Positions 20,300-28,292 of a DNA stretch of 64,000 bases are shown piece by piece. This stretch comes from Cognatilysobacter tabacisoli (GTDB taxonomy: Bacteria > Pseudomonadota > Gammaproteobacteria > Xanthomonadales > Xanthomonadaceae), in assembly GCF_003586305.1 (NCBI RefSeq), contig NZ_KZ987400.1, positions 840,635-904,634 of the forward strand. The letters are read 5' to 3'. The position numbers were made by a program, and so were the translations under genes. Each line of letters opens with the position of its first letter. Position 1 is the stretch's first letter. Under the pieces are notes generated by a model. It did not search any database, was not told where the DNA came from, and worked only from the letters and a program-made list of their open reading frames with translations.

Positions 20300-22114
20300 T
20301 CAGTCCGCGTCGAACAGGTGCTGCAGCACGTCCTCGCCGTAGCGGTCGAGCTTGCTGGCGCCGATCCCGGGGATGCGCGAGAGGTCGTCCAGATCGGCCG
20401 GCGCCGCCTCGGCGATCGCGCGCAGCGTGCTGTCGTGGAAGATCACGTAGGCCGGGACGTTCTGCTCCTTGGCCATCGTCGCGCGCCAGTCGCGCAGCGC
20501 GTCGAAGCGCAGCTGCGCGTCCGGGGCGAGGTCAGGCAGGGCGGCCGCGGTGCCGCGCCGGCGGTCGCGGCCGCGCGCGGCCGCGCGTTCGGGTTCGCGG
20601 CGGAAGCGCAGTTCCTGTTCGCCGCGCAGCACCGGGGTGCTGAGCGGGGTCAGGCGCAGCGCGCCGTGGCGTTCGACGTCGGCGTCGAGCAGGCCGCCGG
20701 CCACCAGCTGGCGGAACACGCCGCGCCACGCGCGTTCGTCGAGGTCGCGGCCGATGCCCCAGGTGCTCAACTGGTCGTGACCGTACTGGCGCACCTTGTC
20801 GGTCGGCTTGCCCATCAGCACGTCCATCACGTGGACCACGCCGAAGCGCTGGCCGGTGCGGTACACGCAGCTCAGCGCCTTGCGCGCGGCCTCGGTGCCG
20901 TCCCAGCTCTCCGGCGGCTCCAGGCAGTTGTCGCAGTTGCCGCACGCGCCGGGGTGCGGCTCGCCGAACCAGCCCAGCAGCGACTGCCGCCGGCACGCGG
21001 TCGATTCGCAGTAGCCGAGCAGCGCGTCGAGCTTGCGCAGTTCGAGCCGCTTGCGCTCCTCGCCGGCCTCGCCCTGGGTGATCAGCTGGCGCAGGTTGAC
21101 CACGTCGCCGAGGCCGTAGGCGAGCCACGCGTCGGCCGGGTCGCCGTCGCGGCCGGCGCGGCCGGTCTCCTGGTAGTAGCCCTCGATCGACTTGGGCAGG
21201 TCGACGTGGGCGACGAAGCGCACGTCCGGCTTGTCGATGCCCATGCCGAACGCGATCGTGGCGACCATCACCACGCCGTCCTCCTGCAGGAAGCGGCGCT
21301 GGTTGGCGGCGCGCACGGCCGAGTCCATGCCGGCGTGGTAGGCCAGCGCCTTGATCCCGGCGGCCTGCAGCTGCTCGGCCACGCCCTCGACGCGCTTGCG
21401 CGAGAACGCGTAGACGATGCCGCTGCTGCCGCGGTGCGCGGCCAGGAAATCGATCAGCTGGCGCGCGCCGCTGCCGTCCTTGTGCACGATCCGGTAGCGC
21501 AGGTTGGGCCGGTCGAACGAGCTGACGAACTCGCGCGCGTCCTCGAGGGCGAGGCGCTCGGCGATCTCGCGCCGGGTCGGGGCGTCGGCGGTCGCGGTCA
21601 GCGCGATGCGCGGAATCTCCGGCCAGCGCTCGTGCAGCACGGTCAGCTGCCGGTACTCGGGGCGGAAATCGTGGCCCCACTGCGACACGCAGTGCGCCTC
21701 GTCGATCGCGAACAGGGCGATACGCGCGCGCTCGAGCAGCGACAGGAACCGTCCGGTCAGCAGCCGCTCGGGCGCCACGTACAGCAGGTCGAGCTCGCCG
21801 GCGAGCAGCTGGCGCTCGACCTCGGCCGCGCCGGCCGCGTCGAGCGTCGAATTGAGGAACGCGGCGCGCACGCCGAGCTGGCGCAGCGCCTCGACCTGGT
21901 CCTGCATCAGCGCGATCAGCGGCGACACCACCAGCCCGCAGCCGTCGCGCAGCAGCGCCGGCAACTGGTAGCACAGCGACTTGCCGCCGCCGGTGGGCAT
22001 CAGGACGAGGGCATCGCCGCCGTCGATCACGTGCTGGACGATCTGCGCCTGCTCGCCGCGGAAGTCGTTGTGGCCGAAGGTGCGGCGGAGCAGGTCGAGC
22101 GCGGCGTCAGGCAT
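20300..22114 (-). CDS. recQ: ATP-dependent DNA helicase RecQ
   Basis: A 604-residue superfamily 2 helicase. Walker A is in MPTGGGKSLCYQLPALL (near residue 40) and the DEAH box in FAIDEAHCVSQWGHDFRPEY. Motif VI is QETGRAGRDGDPADAWLAYG. The RecQ-C-terminal zinc site (CESTACRRQ, ACGNCDNC) and winged-helix region follow. A C-terminal HRDC domain (FDALRDWRATMAKEQNVPAY) ends the protein. RecQ unwinds DNA during recombination and restart of stalled forks. The start is the ATG read from 22114, preceded only by a -10-like hexamer. Confidence 0.96.
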   Translation of the reverse strand: MPDAALDLLRRTFGHNDFRGEQAQIVQHVIDGGDALVLMPTGGGKSLCYQLPALLRDGCGLVVSPLIALMQDQVEALRQLGVRAAFLNSTLDAAGAAEVERQLLAGELDLLYVAPERLLTGRFLSLLERARIALFAIDEAHCVSQWGHDFRPEYRQLTVLHERWPEIPRIALTATADAPTRREIAERLALEDAREFVSSFDRPNLRYRIVHKDGSGARQLIDFLAAHRGSSGIVYAFSRKRVEGVAEQLQAAGIKALAYHAGMDSAVRAANQRRFLQEDGVVMVATIAFGMGIDKPDVRFVAHVDLPKSIEGYYQETGRAGRDGDPADAWLAYGLGDVVNLRQLITQGEAGEERKRLELRKLDALLGYCESTACRRQSLLGWFGEPHPGACGNCDNCLEPPESWDGTEAARKALSCVYRTGQRFGVVHVMDVLMGKPTDKVRQYGHDQLSTWGIGRDLDERAWRGVFRQLVAGGLLDADVERHGALRLTPLSTPVLRGEQELRFRREPERAAARGRDRRRGTAAALPDLAPDAQLRFDALRDWRATMAKEQNVPAYVIFHDSTLRAIAEAAPADLDDLSRIPGIGASKLDRYGEDVLQHLFDAD

Positions 22115-22120
22115 GCGCGC

Positions 22121-22126
22121 AGTTTA
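22121..22126 (-). promoter_or_regulatory. -10-like hexamer TAAACT, leaderless start of recQ
   Basis: Read leftward, TAAACT is followed by six bases (GCGCGC) and then the recQ ATG. No ribosome-binding site is present. The geometry equals that at queE, ruvB, yheS and bioA. Confidence 0.5.
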
Positions 22127-22245
22127 CCGGGCGGGCGTCGCCGGTTCCGGCGGGATCGACGCAGGCATTTGCCGGGCCGCGGCGTCCAGCGCAGAGCGAT
22201 GGCCGGGCGCGGAGGTCGGGCCCGGTCGCGCGGGTGCCGGAAACG

Positions 22246-22274
22246 CACGGGGCCGCGATCGACGCGGCCCCGTG
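22246..22274 (-). terminator. intrinsic terminator after dps
   Basis: An 11-bp perfect stem (22246-22256 with 22264-22274) with a 7-base loop lies just past the dps stop at 22297. On the minus strand it is followed by CGTTTCC, a weak T-tract. Confidence 0.65.
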
Positions 22275-22296
22275 GCGAAGCGTCAGTTCGAACGGA

Positions 22297-22884
22297 TCAC
22301 TGCAGCAGCGAGCGCAGCATCCAGGCGTACTTTTCGTGGGTCTGCAGGCGCTGGGTCATCAGGTCGACGGTCGGGTCGTCGCCGGCGTCGTCGGCGGTCT
22401 TCAGCACCTTGCGCGCGGTGCGGCACACCGCCTCGTTGCCGACGGTCAGCTGGCGCACCATCTCGCGCCAATCGGCGGCCTCCGTCAGGCCGGGCTCCTC
22501 CGGGATCGACGTCAGCCGGATGAACTCGGCGTACGAGCCCGGCGCATTGAACCCCAGTGCGCGGATGCGCTCGGCCACGTCGTCCAGCGCGTTCCACTGC
22601 TCGGTGTACTGGGTCTCGAACATCACGTGCAGGGCATTGAACATCGGCCCGGTGACGTTCCAGTGGAAGTTGTGGGTCTTCAGGTACAGCGTGAACGCAT
22701 CGGCCTGGTAGCGCGACAGGTGCTCGGCGATCTTCTTGCGATCGCCCGGGCTGATCCCGATATCGATGGCCGGCGCGCTGTGCGCCGTTGGCGACGGAGA
22801 GGCCGCCGGGGTCAGCGTGGCGGCCCGCATCCCGGCGGGACTCGACTTCGCGCTCTTGGACTTTTCGGGCTTGTTCTTGGCCAT
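22297..22884 (-). CDS. dps: Dps/ferritin-like DNA-protection protein
   Basis: A 195-residue protein of the Dps family. The ferroxidase-site motif KTHNFHWNVTGPMFNALH is followed by ALDDVAERIRALG, retaining the His, His and acidic residues. An N-terminal extension of about 40 residues is Lys/Ser/Ala-rich (MAKNKPEKSKSAKSS), the kind of tail that binds DNA in other Dps proteins. Dps dodecamers oxidise and store iron with hydrogen peroxide and protect DNA. Upstream on the minus strand, TTCAAA and TATTGT separated by 17 bases form a plausible promoter. It is divergent from hrpA. Confidence 0.92.
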   Translation of the reverse strand: MAKNKPEKSKSAKSSPAGMRAATLTPAASPSPTAHSAPAIDIGISPGDRKKIAEHLSRYQADAFTLYLKTHNFHWNVTGPMFNALHVMFETQYTEQWNALDDVAERIRALGFNAPGSYAEFIRLTSIPEEPGLTEAADWREMVRQLTVGNEAVCRTARKVLKTADDAGDDPTVDLMTQRLQTHEKYAWMLRSLLQ

Positions 22885-22915
22885 GCAGGGTCTCCGTGGG
22901 TGGGGGTCAACGGCG

Positions 22916-22944
22916 ACAATACGCCGCGGCCGTTGCCGTTTGAA
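22916..22944 (-). promoter_or_regulatory. candidate sigma-70 promoter of dps
   Basis: On the minus strand a -35-like TTCAAA (22939-22944) and a -10-like TATTGT (22916-22921) are separated by 17 bases. The -10 box lies about 31 bases upstream of the dps ATG. Each box matches the consensus at four of six positions. No OxyR or IHF site was identified. Confidence 0.45.
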
Positions 22945-22970
22945 CCGAACAGCGAAGGTGGTCGTCCCGG

Positions 22971-25900
22971 ATGAATGCTAGCGATGCCGCCGCAAAGAAC
23001 GCGTTAGCCCAGGCCCGCGCCGCGATCGACGGCGCGCTGAGCCGCGACCGCGGGCGGCTGCTCGGGCTGTGGTCGCGCTGGTCCGCGCAGCCGGGCGACG
23101 CGGCCGCGCGCGACGCGTTCGCGACCGCGCTGGCCGCGTCGGTGGGCAAGCGCGAGGCGCGCGCGGCCTCGCTGCCGCACGCCCCGGCCGACCCGTCGCT
23201 GCCGATCGGCGCGGAGGCCGAGCGCATCGTCGAGCTGATCCGCGCGCACCCGGTCGTGGTGATCGCCGGCGAGACCGGCTCCGGCAAGACCACCCAGCTG
23301 CCTAAGCTGTGCCTGGCGGCCGGCCGCGGCGCCGCGGGGATGATCGGTTGCACCCAGCCGCGCCGGATCGCGGCGCGCGCCGTCGCGCGGCGCGTGGCCG
23401 AGGAGCTCGGCGTGCCGCTCGGCGGCGCGGTTGGCTACCAGGTGCGCTTCAGCGAGCACGTCGGCGAGTCGACCGCGGTGAAGTTCATGACCGACGGCAT
23501 CCTGCTGGCCGAGATCCAGTCCGACCGCTGGCTGTCGGCCTACGACACGATCCTGATCGACGAGGCACACGAACGCAGTCTCAACATCGACTTCCTGCTC
23601 GGCTACCTGAAGCAGCTGCTGCAGCGGCGCAGCGACCTCAAGGTGATCGTGACGTCGGCGACGATCGACACCGCGCGCTTCGCCGCGCATTTCGACGACG
23701 CGCCGGTGGTGCAGGTCGAAGGGCGCAGCTACCCGGTCTCGGTGCGCTACCGCCCACTCGAGGGCGGCGAGGACGAATCCGGCGACGAACGCGGCGGCGA
23801 GCGCAGCGTGGTCGACGGCATCGTCGCCGCGTGCGACGAGATCACCCGCGAGGACCCGCGCGGCGACGTTCTGGTGTTCCTGCCGGGCGAGCGCGAGATC
23901 CGCGATGCGCACGCGGCGCTTGAACGGCGCAAGTACCGCGAGACCGAGGTGCTGCCGCTGTACGCGCGGCTGTCGGTGCGCGACCAGGACCGGGTGTTCA
24001 ACCCCGGGCCGAAGCGCCGCATCGTGCTGGCGACCAACGTCGCCGAAACATCGCTGACGGTGCCGCGGATCCGCTACGTCGTCGATCCCGGCCTGGCGCG
24101 GGTCAAGCGCTACAGCCCGCGCGGCAAGCTCGACCGCCTGCACATCGAGCCGATCAGCCAGGCCAGCGCCGACCAGCGCAAGGGCCGCTGCGGCCGCGTC
24201 AGCGAGGGCACCTGCTACCGGCTCTATTCCGAGGCCGACTTCCTGTCGCGCCCCGCGTACACCGACCCGGAGATCCGCCGCGCCGCGCTGGCCGGCGTGA
24301 TCCTGCGCATGCTGTCGCTGGGCTTGGGCCGCATCGATCATCGCGCGGCCGGCGCCGGCCGGCGCGGCGCGCGGCAGGCGCCGGCCGACGACACCCGGAT
24401 CATCGAGAACTTCCCGTTCCTCGAGCCGCCGGACCCGCGCGCGATCGCCGACGGCTGGCAGCAGCTGGCCGAGCTCGGCGCGATCGACGAGCACCGCCGC
24501 CTGACCGCGACCGGCCGGCTGATGGCGCGCATGCCGGTCGACGTGAAGCTGGCGCGGATGCTGGTCGCGGCCAACGACCACGGCGTGCTGCGCGAGATGC
24601 TGGCGATCGCGTCGTTCCTCGGCATCCAGGACCCGCGCGAGCGCCCGGCCGACCAGCGCGGCGCGGCCGACGCGGCGCACGCCGAGTTCGCCGACCCGAA
24701 GTCCGAGTTCGTCGGCATCGTCAAACTGTGGGACGCCTACCACGAGGCCAGCGAGGCGATGACCCAGTCGCAGCTTCGCAAGTGGGCCGACAAGCACTTC
24801 CTCGGCTTCCTGCGGCTGCGCGAATGGCGCGAGTTGCACCGCCAGCTGAAGCTGATGAGCGAGGAACTCGGCTGGTCGATCGATCGCGGCGGCGAGGCGA
24901 TGGCACGCGGGGCCGCGAGCGCCGGGCCCGGGACGGCGACACTGGCCCCCGCGGACCGGCGCCACCGACGCCGCGGACGGGAGCAGAAGCCAAGCGGGCG
25001 CGACGCGCATGACACTGGTGCGCCGCCCCCGTCCCGCGCCAGCGCCGCGCCATCCGCCGCCGTAGCCGCGCCGTCCGCGCCGCCGCGCGGCGGCGACCAC
25101 CACTACGCCGACCTGCACCGCGCGCTGATCGCCGGGCTGCCGACCCAGATCGGCCTGCGCGGCGACCGCGGCGTCTACGACGGGCCGCGCGGGCGCAAGT
25201 TCCAGCTGTTTCCCGGCTCACCGCTGGCGAAGAAGCCGCCGCCGTGGGTGCTATCGGCGACGCTGCTCGACACCGAGCGCGTGTGGTCGATGACCAACGC
25301 GGCGATCGAGCCGGAGTGGGCGATCGACGAGCTGCCGCACCTGCTGGCGCGACGGCACTTCGACCCGCACTGGGCGCGCTCGCAGGGGCGCGTGGTCGGC
25401 GCCGAGCAGATCAGCCTGTTCGGGCTGGTGCTCGCGCCCAAGCGCCCGGTGCACTACGGCGCGCTGTTCCCCGAGGAGAGCCGGGCGATCTTCGCGCGCG
25501 ACGCGCTGGTCACCGGCGAGATCAACACGCGCAGCGCGTTCGTCGCGCGCAACCGGGCGACGCTGGCGAAGGCGCTGGAGGAAGAGGCCAAGCAGCGCCG
25601 CGCCGGGCTGGTCGTCGACGAGGAGTGGATGGCGCAGTGGTACCTCGACCGGCTGCCCGACCACGTGCACAACGCGCAGGCGCTCGACGCCTGGGTCGCG
25701 AAGCTGCCGGCCGAGCAGAAGGCGGCGCTGGAATGGTCGCTCGACGACCTGCTGGTGGCCGACGAGACCGACGCCGCGCGCTTCCCGGCGTTCATCGCGC
25801 TCGGCGAGGCGCGGCTCGCGGTCACCTACCGCTTCGAGCCGGGTGCGCCCGACGACGGCATGACCGTGACGGTGCCGCTGCACCTGCTCAACGCGCTCGA

Positions 25901-27185
25901 CGCCCAGCGGCTCGGCTGGCTGGCGCCGGGCTTCATCGCCGACAAGGCCGCCGCGCTGATCAAGTCGCTGCCGAAGGCATTGCGCCGCAACTTCGTGCCG
26001 GCGCCGGACTTCGCCCGCGCGTTCGCGCAGGCGCATCCGCAGCCGAGCGGCGACGCGATCACCGGCGAGCTCGCGCGGTTCCTGCACAAGCTGACCGGCG
26101 TGGCGATCACCGGCGCGGACTTCGACGAGTCCGCGCTGGAGCCGCACCTGCGCGCGAACCTGCGGCTGCTCGACGCGCCCGGCCGCGACGGCAGGTCGCG
26201 CGCGGTGCTCGGCGAATCGCGCGACCTCGACGACCTGCGCGCCCGCTTCGGCGCGCGCGCCGCGCAGGCGTTCGCGGCCAAGGCCGCCGACGGGCTGGCG
26301 CGGCAGGGGCTGGTGGCGTTCCCGGAAGCGCGCGTGCCCGAGTCGGTGCCGGGCGTCGGCGGCGTGCCGGCCTACCCCGCGCTGCACGACGACGGCGATT
26401 CGGTCTCGCTGCGCGTGCATGCCGAACGCGAGGTGGCGCAGCGCGAGCACCCGCGCGGCGTGCGCCGGCTGCTGCAGCTCGCGCTCGCCGACAAGCTGCG
26501 GCAGGCGCGCAAGCAGCTGCCGATCGGGCCGAAGACGGGCCTGCTGTACGCGGCGATCGAGTCGCATGCGCCGCGCGCCGACGGGCTCAAGGACGGCGAC
26601 CGGCTGCGCGCCGACCTGGTCGACGGCGCGTTCGACGCGCTCACGCGCGAGGGGCTGGACGGGATCCGCGACGCGGACGCGTTCGCGGCGCGGCGTGAGG
26701 CGGTCGGCAAGGGGCTGTTCCCCGAGGCGACGGTCCGGCTTCGGCAGGCCGAGGCGATCCTCGCGGCCGTGGCCGAGGCCCGGGCGAAGCTCGACTCGCC
26801 GCTGATGGGTTGGGCCAGCGGCAACCTCGACGACCTGCGTGCGCACCTGGCGACGCTGACGCCGCCGGGGTTCCTGCGCGACGTGCCGGCCGACGCGCTG
26901 CGCGACTACCCGCGCTACCTGAAGGCCCTGGCGCTGCGCGGCGAGCGCGCGCTGCGCGACCCGACCCGCGACCAGGCGCGGATGCTCGAGCTCAAGCCGT
27001 TCGCCGACGCGCTGTCGGAAGCCACCGCGTCGGGCGCGGCCAACGATCCGGAGTGGCAGGCGCTGCGCTGGGACCTCGAGGAGCTGCGCGTGCAGCTGTT
27101 CGCGCAGGAGCTCGGCGCCCGCGCGGGCATCTCGCCGAAGAAGCTGGCGACGCGGCTGGCGCAGCTGCGCCAGCGCGCTACTTGA
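22971..27185 (+). CDS. hrpA: ATP-dependent RNA helicase HrpA
   Basis: A 1404-residue DEAH-box helicase, slightly longer than E. coli HrpA (1300). Walker A GETGSGKTT is at residues 99-107, DEAH is in LIDEAHERSLNIDFLLGYL, motif III is TSATID, and motif VI is QRKGRCGRVSEGTCYRLY. Winged-helix and ratchet domains and the long HrpA-specific C-terminal region (DUF3418) follow. HrpA has been linked to mRNA processing and rescue of collided ribosomes. Two low-complexity insertions are visible: about residues 456-478, between LGLGRI and ENFPFLEPP, and about 644-708, Ala/Pro/Arg-rich before HHYADLHRALIAG. The 3' end overlaps the convergent gene at 27178 by 8 bases. Confidence 0.95.
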   Translation: MNASDAAAKNALAQARAAIDGALSRDRGRLLGLWSRWSAQPGDAAARDAFATALAASVGKREARAASLPHAPADPSLPIGAEAERIVELIRAHPVVVIAGETGSGKTTQLPKLCLAAGRGAAGMIGCTQPRRIAARAVARRVAEELGVPLGGAVGYQVRFSEHVGESTAVKFMTDGILLAEIQSDRWLSAYDTILIDEAHERSLNIDFLLGYLKQLLQRRSDLKVIVTSATIDTARFAAHFDDAPVVQVEGRSYPVSVRYRPLEGGEDESGDERGGERSVVDGIVAACDEITREDPRGDVLVFLPGEREIRDAHAALERRKYRETEVLPLYARLSVRDQDRVFNPGPKRRIVLATNVAETSLTVPRIRYVVDPGLARVKRYSPRGKLDRLHIEPISQASADQRKGRCGRVSEGTCYRLYSEADFLSRPAYTDPEIRRAALAGVILRMLSLGLGRIDHRAAGAGRRGARQAPADDTRIIENFPFLEPPDPRAIADGWQQLAELGAIDEHRRLTATGRLMARMPVDVKLARMLVAANDHGVLREMLAIASFLGIQDPRERPADQRGAADAAHAEFADPKSEFVGIVKLWDAYHEASEAMTQSQLRKWADKHFLGFLRLREWRELHRQLKLMSEELGWSIDRGGEAMARGAASAGPGTATLAPADRRHRRRGREQKPSGRDAHDTGAPPPSRASAAPSAAVAAPSAPPRGGDHHYADLHRALIAGLPTQIGLRGDRGVYDGPRGRKFQLFPGSPLAKKPPPWVLSATLLDTERVWSMTNAAIEPEWAIDELPHLLARRHFDPHWARSQGRVVGAEQISLFGLVLAPKRPVHYGALFPEESRAIFARDALVTGEINTRSAFVARNRATLAKALEEEAKQRRAGLVVDEEWMAQWYLDRLPDHVHNAQALDAWVAKLPAEQKAALEWSLDDLLVADETDAARFPAFIALGEARLAVTYRFEPGAPDDGMTVTVPLHLLNALDAQRLGWLAPGFIADKAAALIKSLPKALRRNFVPAPDFARAFAQAHPQPSGDAITGELARFLHKLTGVAITGADFDESALEPHLRANLRLLDAPGRDGRSRAVLGESRDLDDLRARFGARAAQAFAAKAADGLARQGLVAFPEARVPESVPGVGGVPAYPALHDDGDSVSLRVHAEREVAQREHPRGVRRLLQLALADKLRQARKQLPIGPKTGLLYAAIESHAPRADGLKDGDRLRADLVDGAFDALTREGLDGIRDADAFAARREAVGKGLFPEATVRLRQAEAILAAVAEARAKLDSPLMGWASGNLDDLRAHLATLTPPGFLRDVPADALRDYPRYLKALALRGERALRDPTRDQARMLELKPFADALSEATASGAANDPEWQALRWDLEELRVQLFAQELGARAGISPKKLATRLAQLRQRAT

Positions 27186-27657
27186 CCCGGCGCACCTTCG
27201 CGCGGTTGGTCTGGCCGTCGACCTTCAGGTACCAGGCCCCGAGCAGGCCCGGCTCGATGCGCACCGCCGGCGACTCGACGCGGTCGGTGTAGAGGCTGCC
27301 GTCGATCACGCGCCACACCTGGCCGTCGTCGAGCTCGAGGTTCGTGCCCGGCGTCCAGCCGCTGAAGCTGCCCTTGAGCCGGGCGGTGATCGCCTCGCGC
27401 GGCGGCGACTTGCGCTCGACCGCGGCCGGATCCGTCGCCGCGGCGGCCACCGCCGCCGAACGCTCGCCGCGCAGCAGTGCGTTGAGCGCCGCCAGTTCGT
27501 CGGCCGACAGCTTGTGCAGGCCCGCGGCCTGGCGCTGCTCGGCGGTGATGCGCTGCTCGATCGGGACGTAGGCGGTCTGCGCGGACGCATCCGCGCCCAC
27601 GACGAGCACGGCGGCGAGGGTCAGCGACAGGGGCAGCAGGCGGCTCGACATCGGCAT
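27178..27657 (-). CDS. exported protein of unknown function, paralogue 1
   Basis: A 159-residue protein with a signal peptide (MPMSSRLLPLSLTLAAVLVV, cleavage near ASA). I do not recognise the family. It shares its layout with the gene just upstream: PIEQ near the mature N-terminus, a helical LSADELAALNALL segment, then a C-terminal domain with LDDGQVWRV, a central VRIEPGLLGAWYLKVDG and the ending RAKVRRVK. The C-terminal part looks like a small beta-rich module common in Xanthomonadaceae exported proteins. Two ATGs (27657 and 27651) fit; GGAG lies upstream of both. It is 23 bases behind its paralogue, so probably one operon. Overlaps the hrpA end by 8 bases. Confidence 0.75.
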   Translation of the reverse strand: MPMSSRLLPLSLTLAAVLVVGADASAQTAYVPIEQRITAEQRQAAGLHKLSADELAALNALLRGERSAAVAAAATDPAAVERKSPPREAITARLKGSFSGWTPGTNLELDDGQVWRVIDGSLYTDRVESPAVRIEPGLLGAWYLKVDGQTNRAKVRRVK

Positions 27658-27680
27658 GTTCTCCACGGAAAGAAGGGGCT

Positions 27681-28205
27681 CTACTTGACGCGCTGCACGC
27701 GGGCGCGCGTGTTGTAGCCCTCGATCGACAGGTACCAGGTCTTGCCGATCACGCTGGGCTTGATCGACACGGTCGGGTTGCTCTTGCGCACGCCGGCCAG
27801 CGTCGCGCTGTCGACCTGGGTCCATACCTGGCCGTTCTCGAGCGTGTACGTGCGTCCGTTGCCGAAGCCGCGGAACTCGCCGGCGATGCGCGAGACGATC
27901 GGTTCGCTGGAGCCGAACAGCTCGAGGCCGCGGTTCTCCTCGATCACGGTCGCCTTCGCGACCTCCGCCGCCTTCGCGGTCTCGACATCGAGCTTGCGGT
28001 TCAGCCACGCGTTCAGTGCGGCCAGCTGCGCGGGCGACAGCGTGTCGACGCCGGTCGCGGCGCGCTCGGCGGCGCTCATCTGCTGCTCGATCGGCGGCGA
28101 GTCAGGCGACTGCGCCGAAGCGGCGAGGGCCGCGCCGAGCAGGGCGCAGGCAACGGCGGCGCGGAGCACGCGGAGCGTGGCGGAACGGGGCTGGGCGGAC
28201 GGCAT
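27681..28205 (-). CDS. exported protein of unknown function, paralogue 2
   Basis: A 174-residue protein with a signal peptide (hydrophobic core VACALLGAALAASAQ). It is a diverged tandem duplicate of the following gene. Common elements are PIEQQM, LSPAQLAALNAWL, FRGFGNGRTYTLENGQVW, VSIKPSVIGKTWYLSIEG and the C-terminal ARVQRVK. The central region has an extra charged stretch (RKLDVETAKAAEVAKATVIE). A GGAGGAA ribosome-binding site lies 7 bases before the ATG read from 28205, and TACACT further upstream is a possible -10. The gene diverges from relA. No function can be assigned; location is periplasmic or extracellular. Confidence 0.77.
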   Translation of the reverse strand: MPSAQPRSATLRVLRAAVACALLGAALAASAQSPDSPPIEQQMSAAERAATGVDTLSPAQLAALNAWLNRKLDVETAKAAEVAKATVIEENRGLELFGSSEPIVSRIAGEFRGFGNGRTYTLENGQVWTQVDSATLAGVRKSNPTVSIKPSVIGKTWYLSIEGYNTRARVQRVK

Positions 28206-28292
28206 GTGCTGTTCCTCCAATCGGATGCGGGCTAGTGTAGACGCAACGCGCGCCGCGTCCCGCCGTTCACCTCCGACCCTGTCGCCCCCGCG

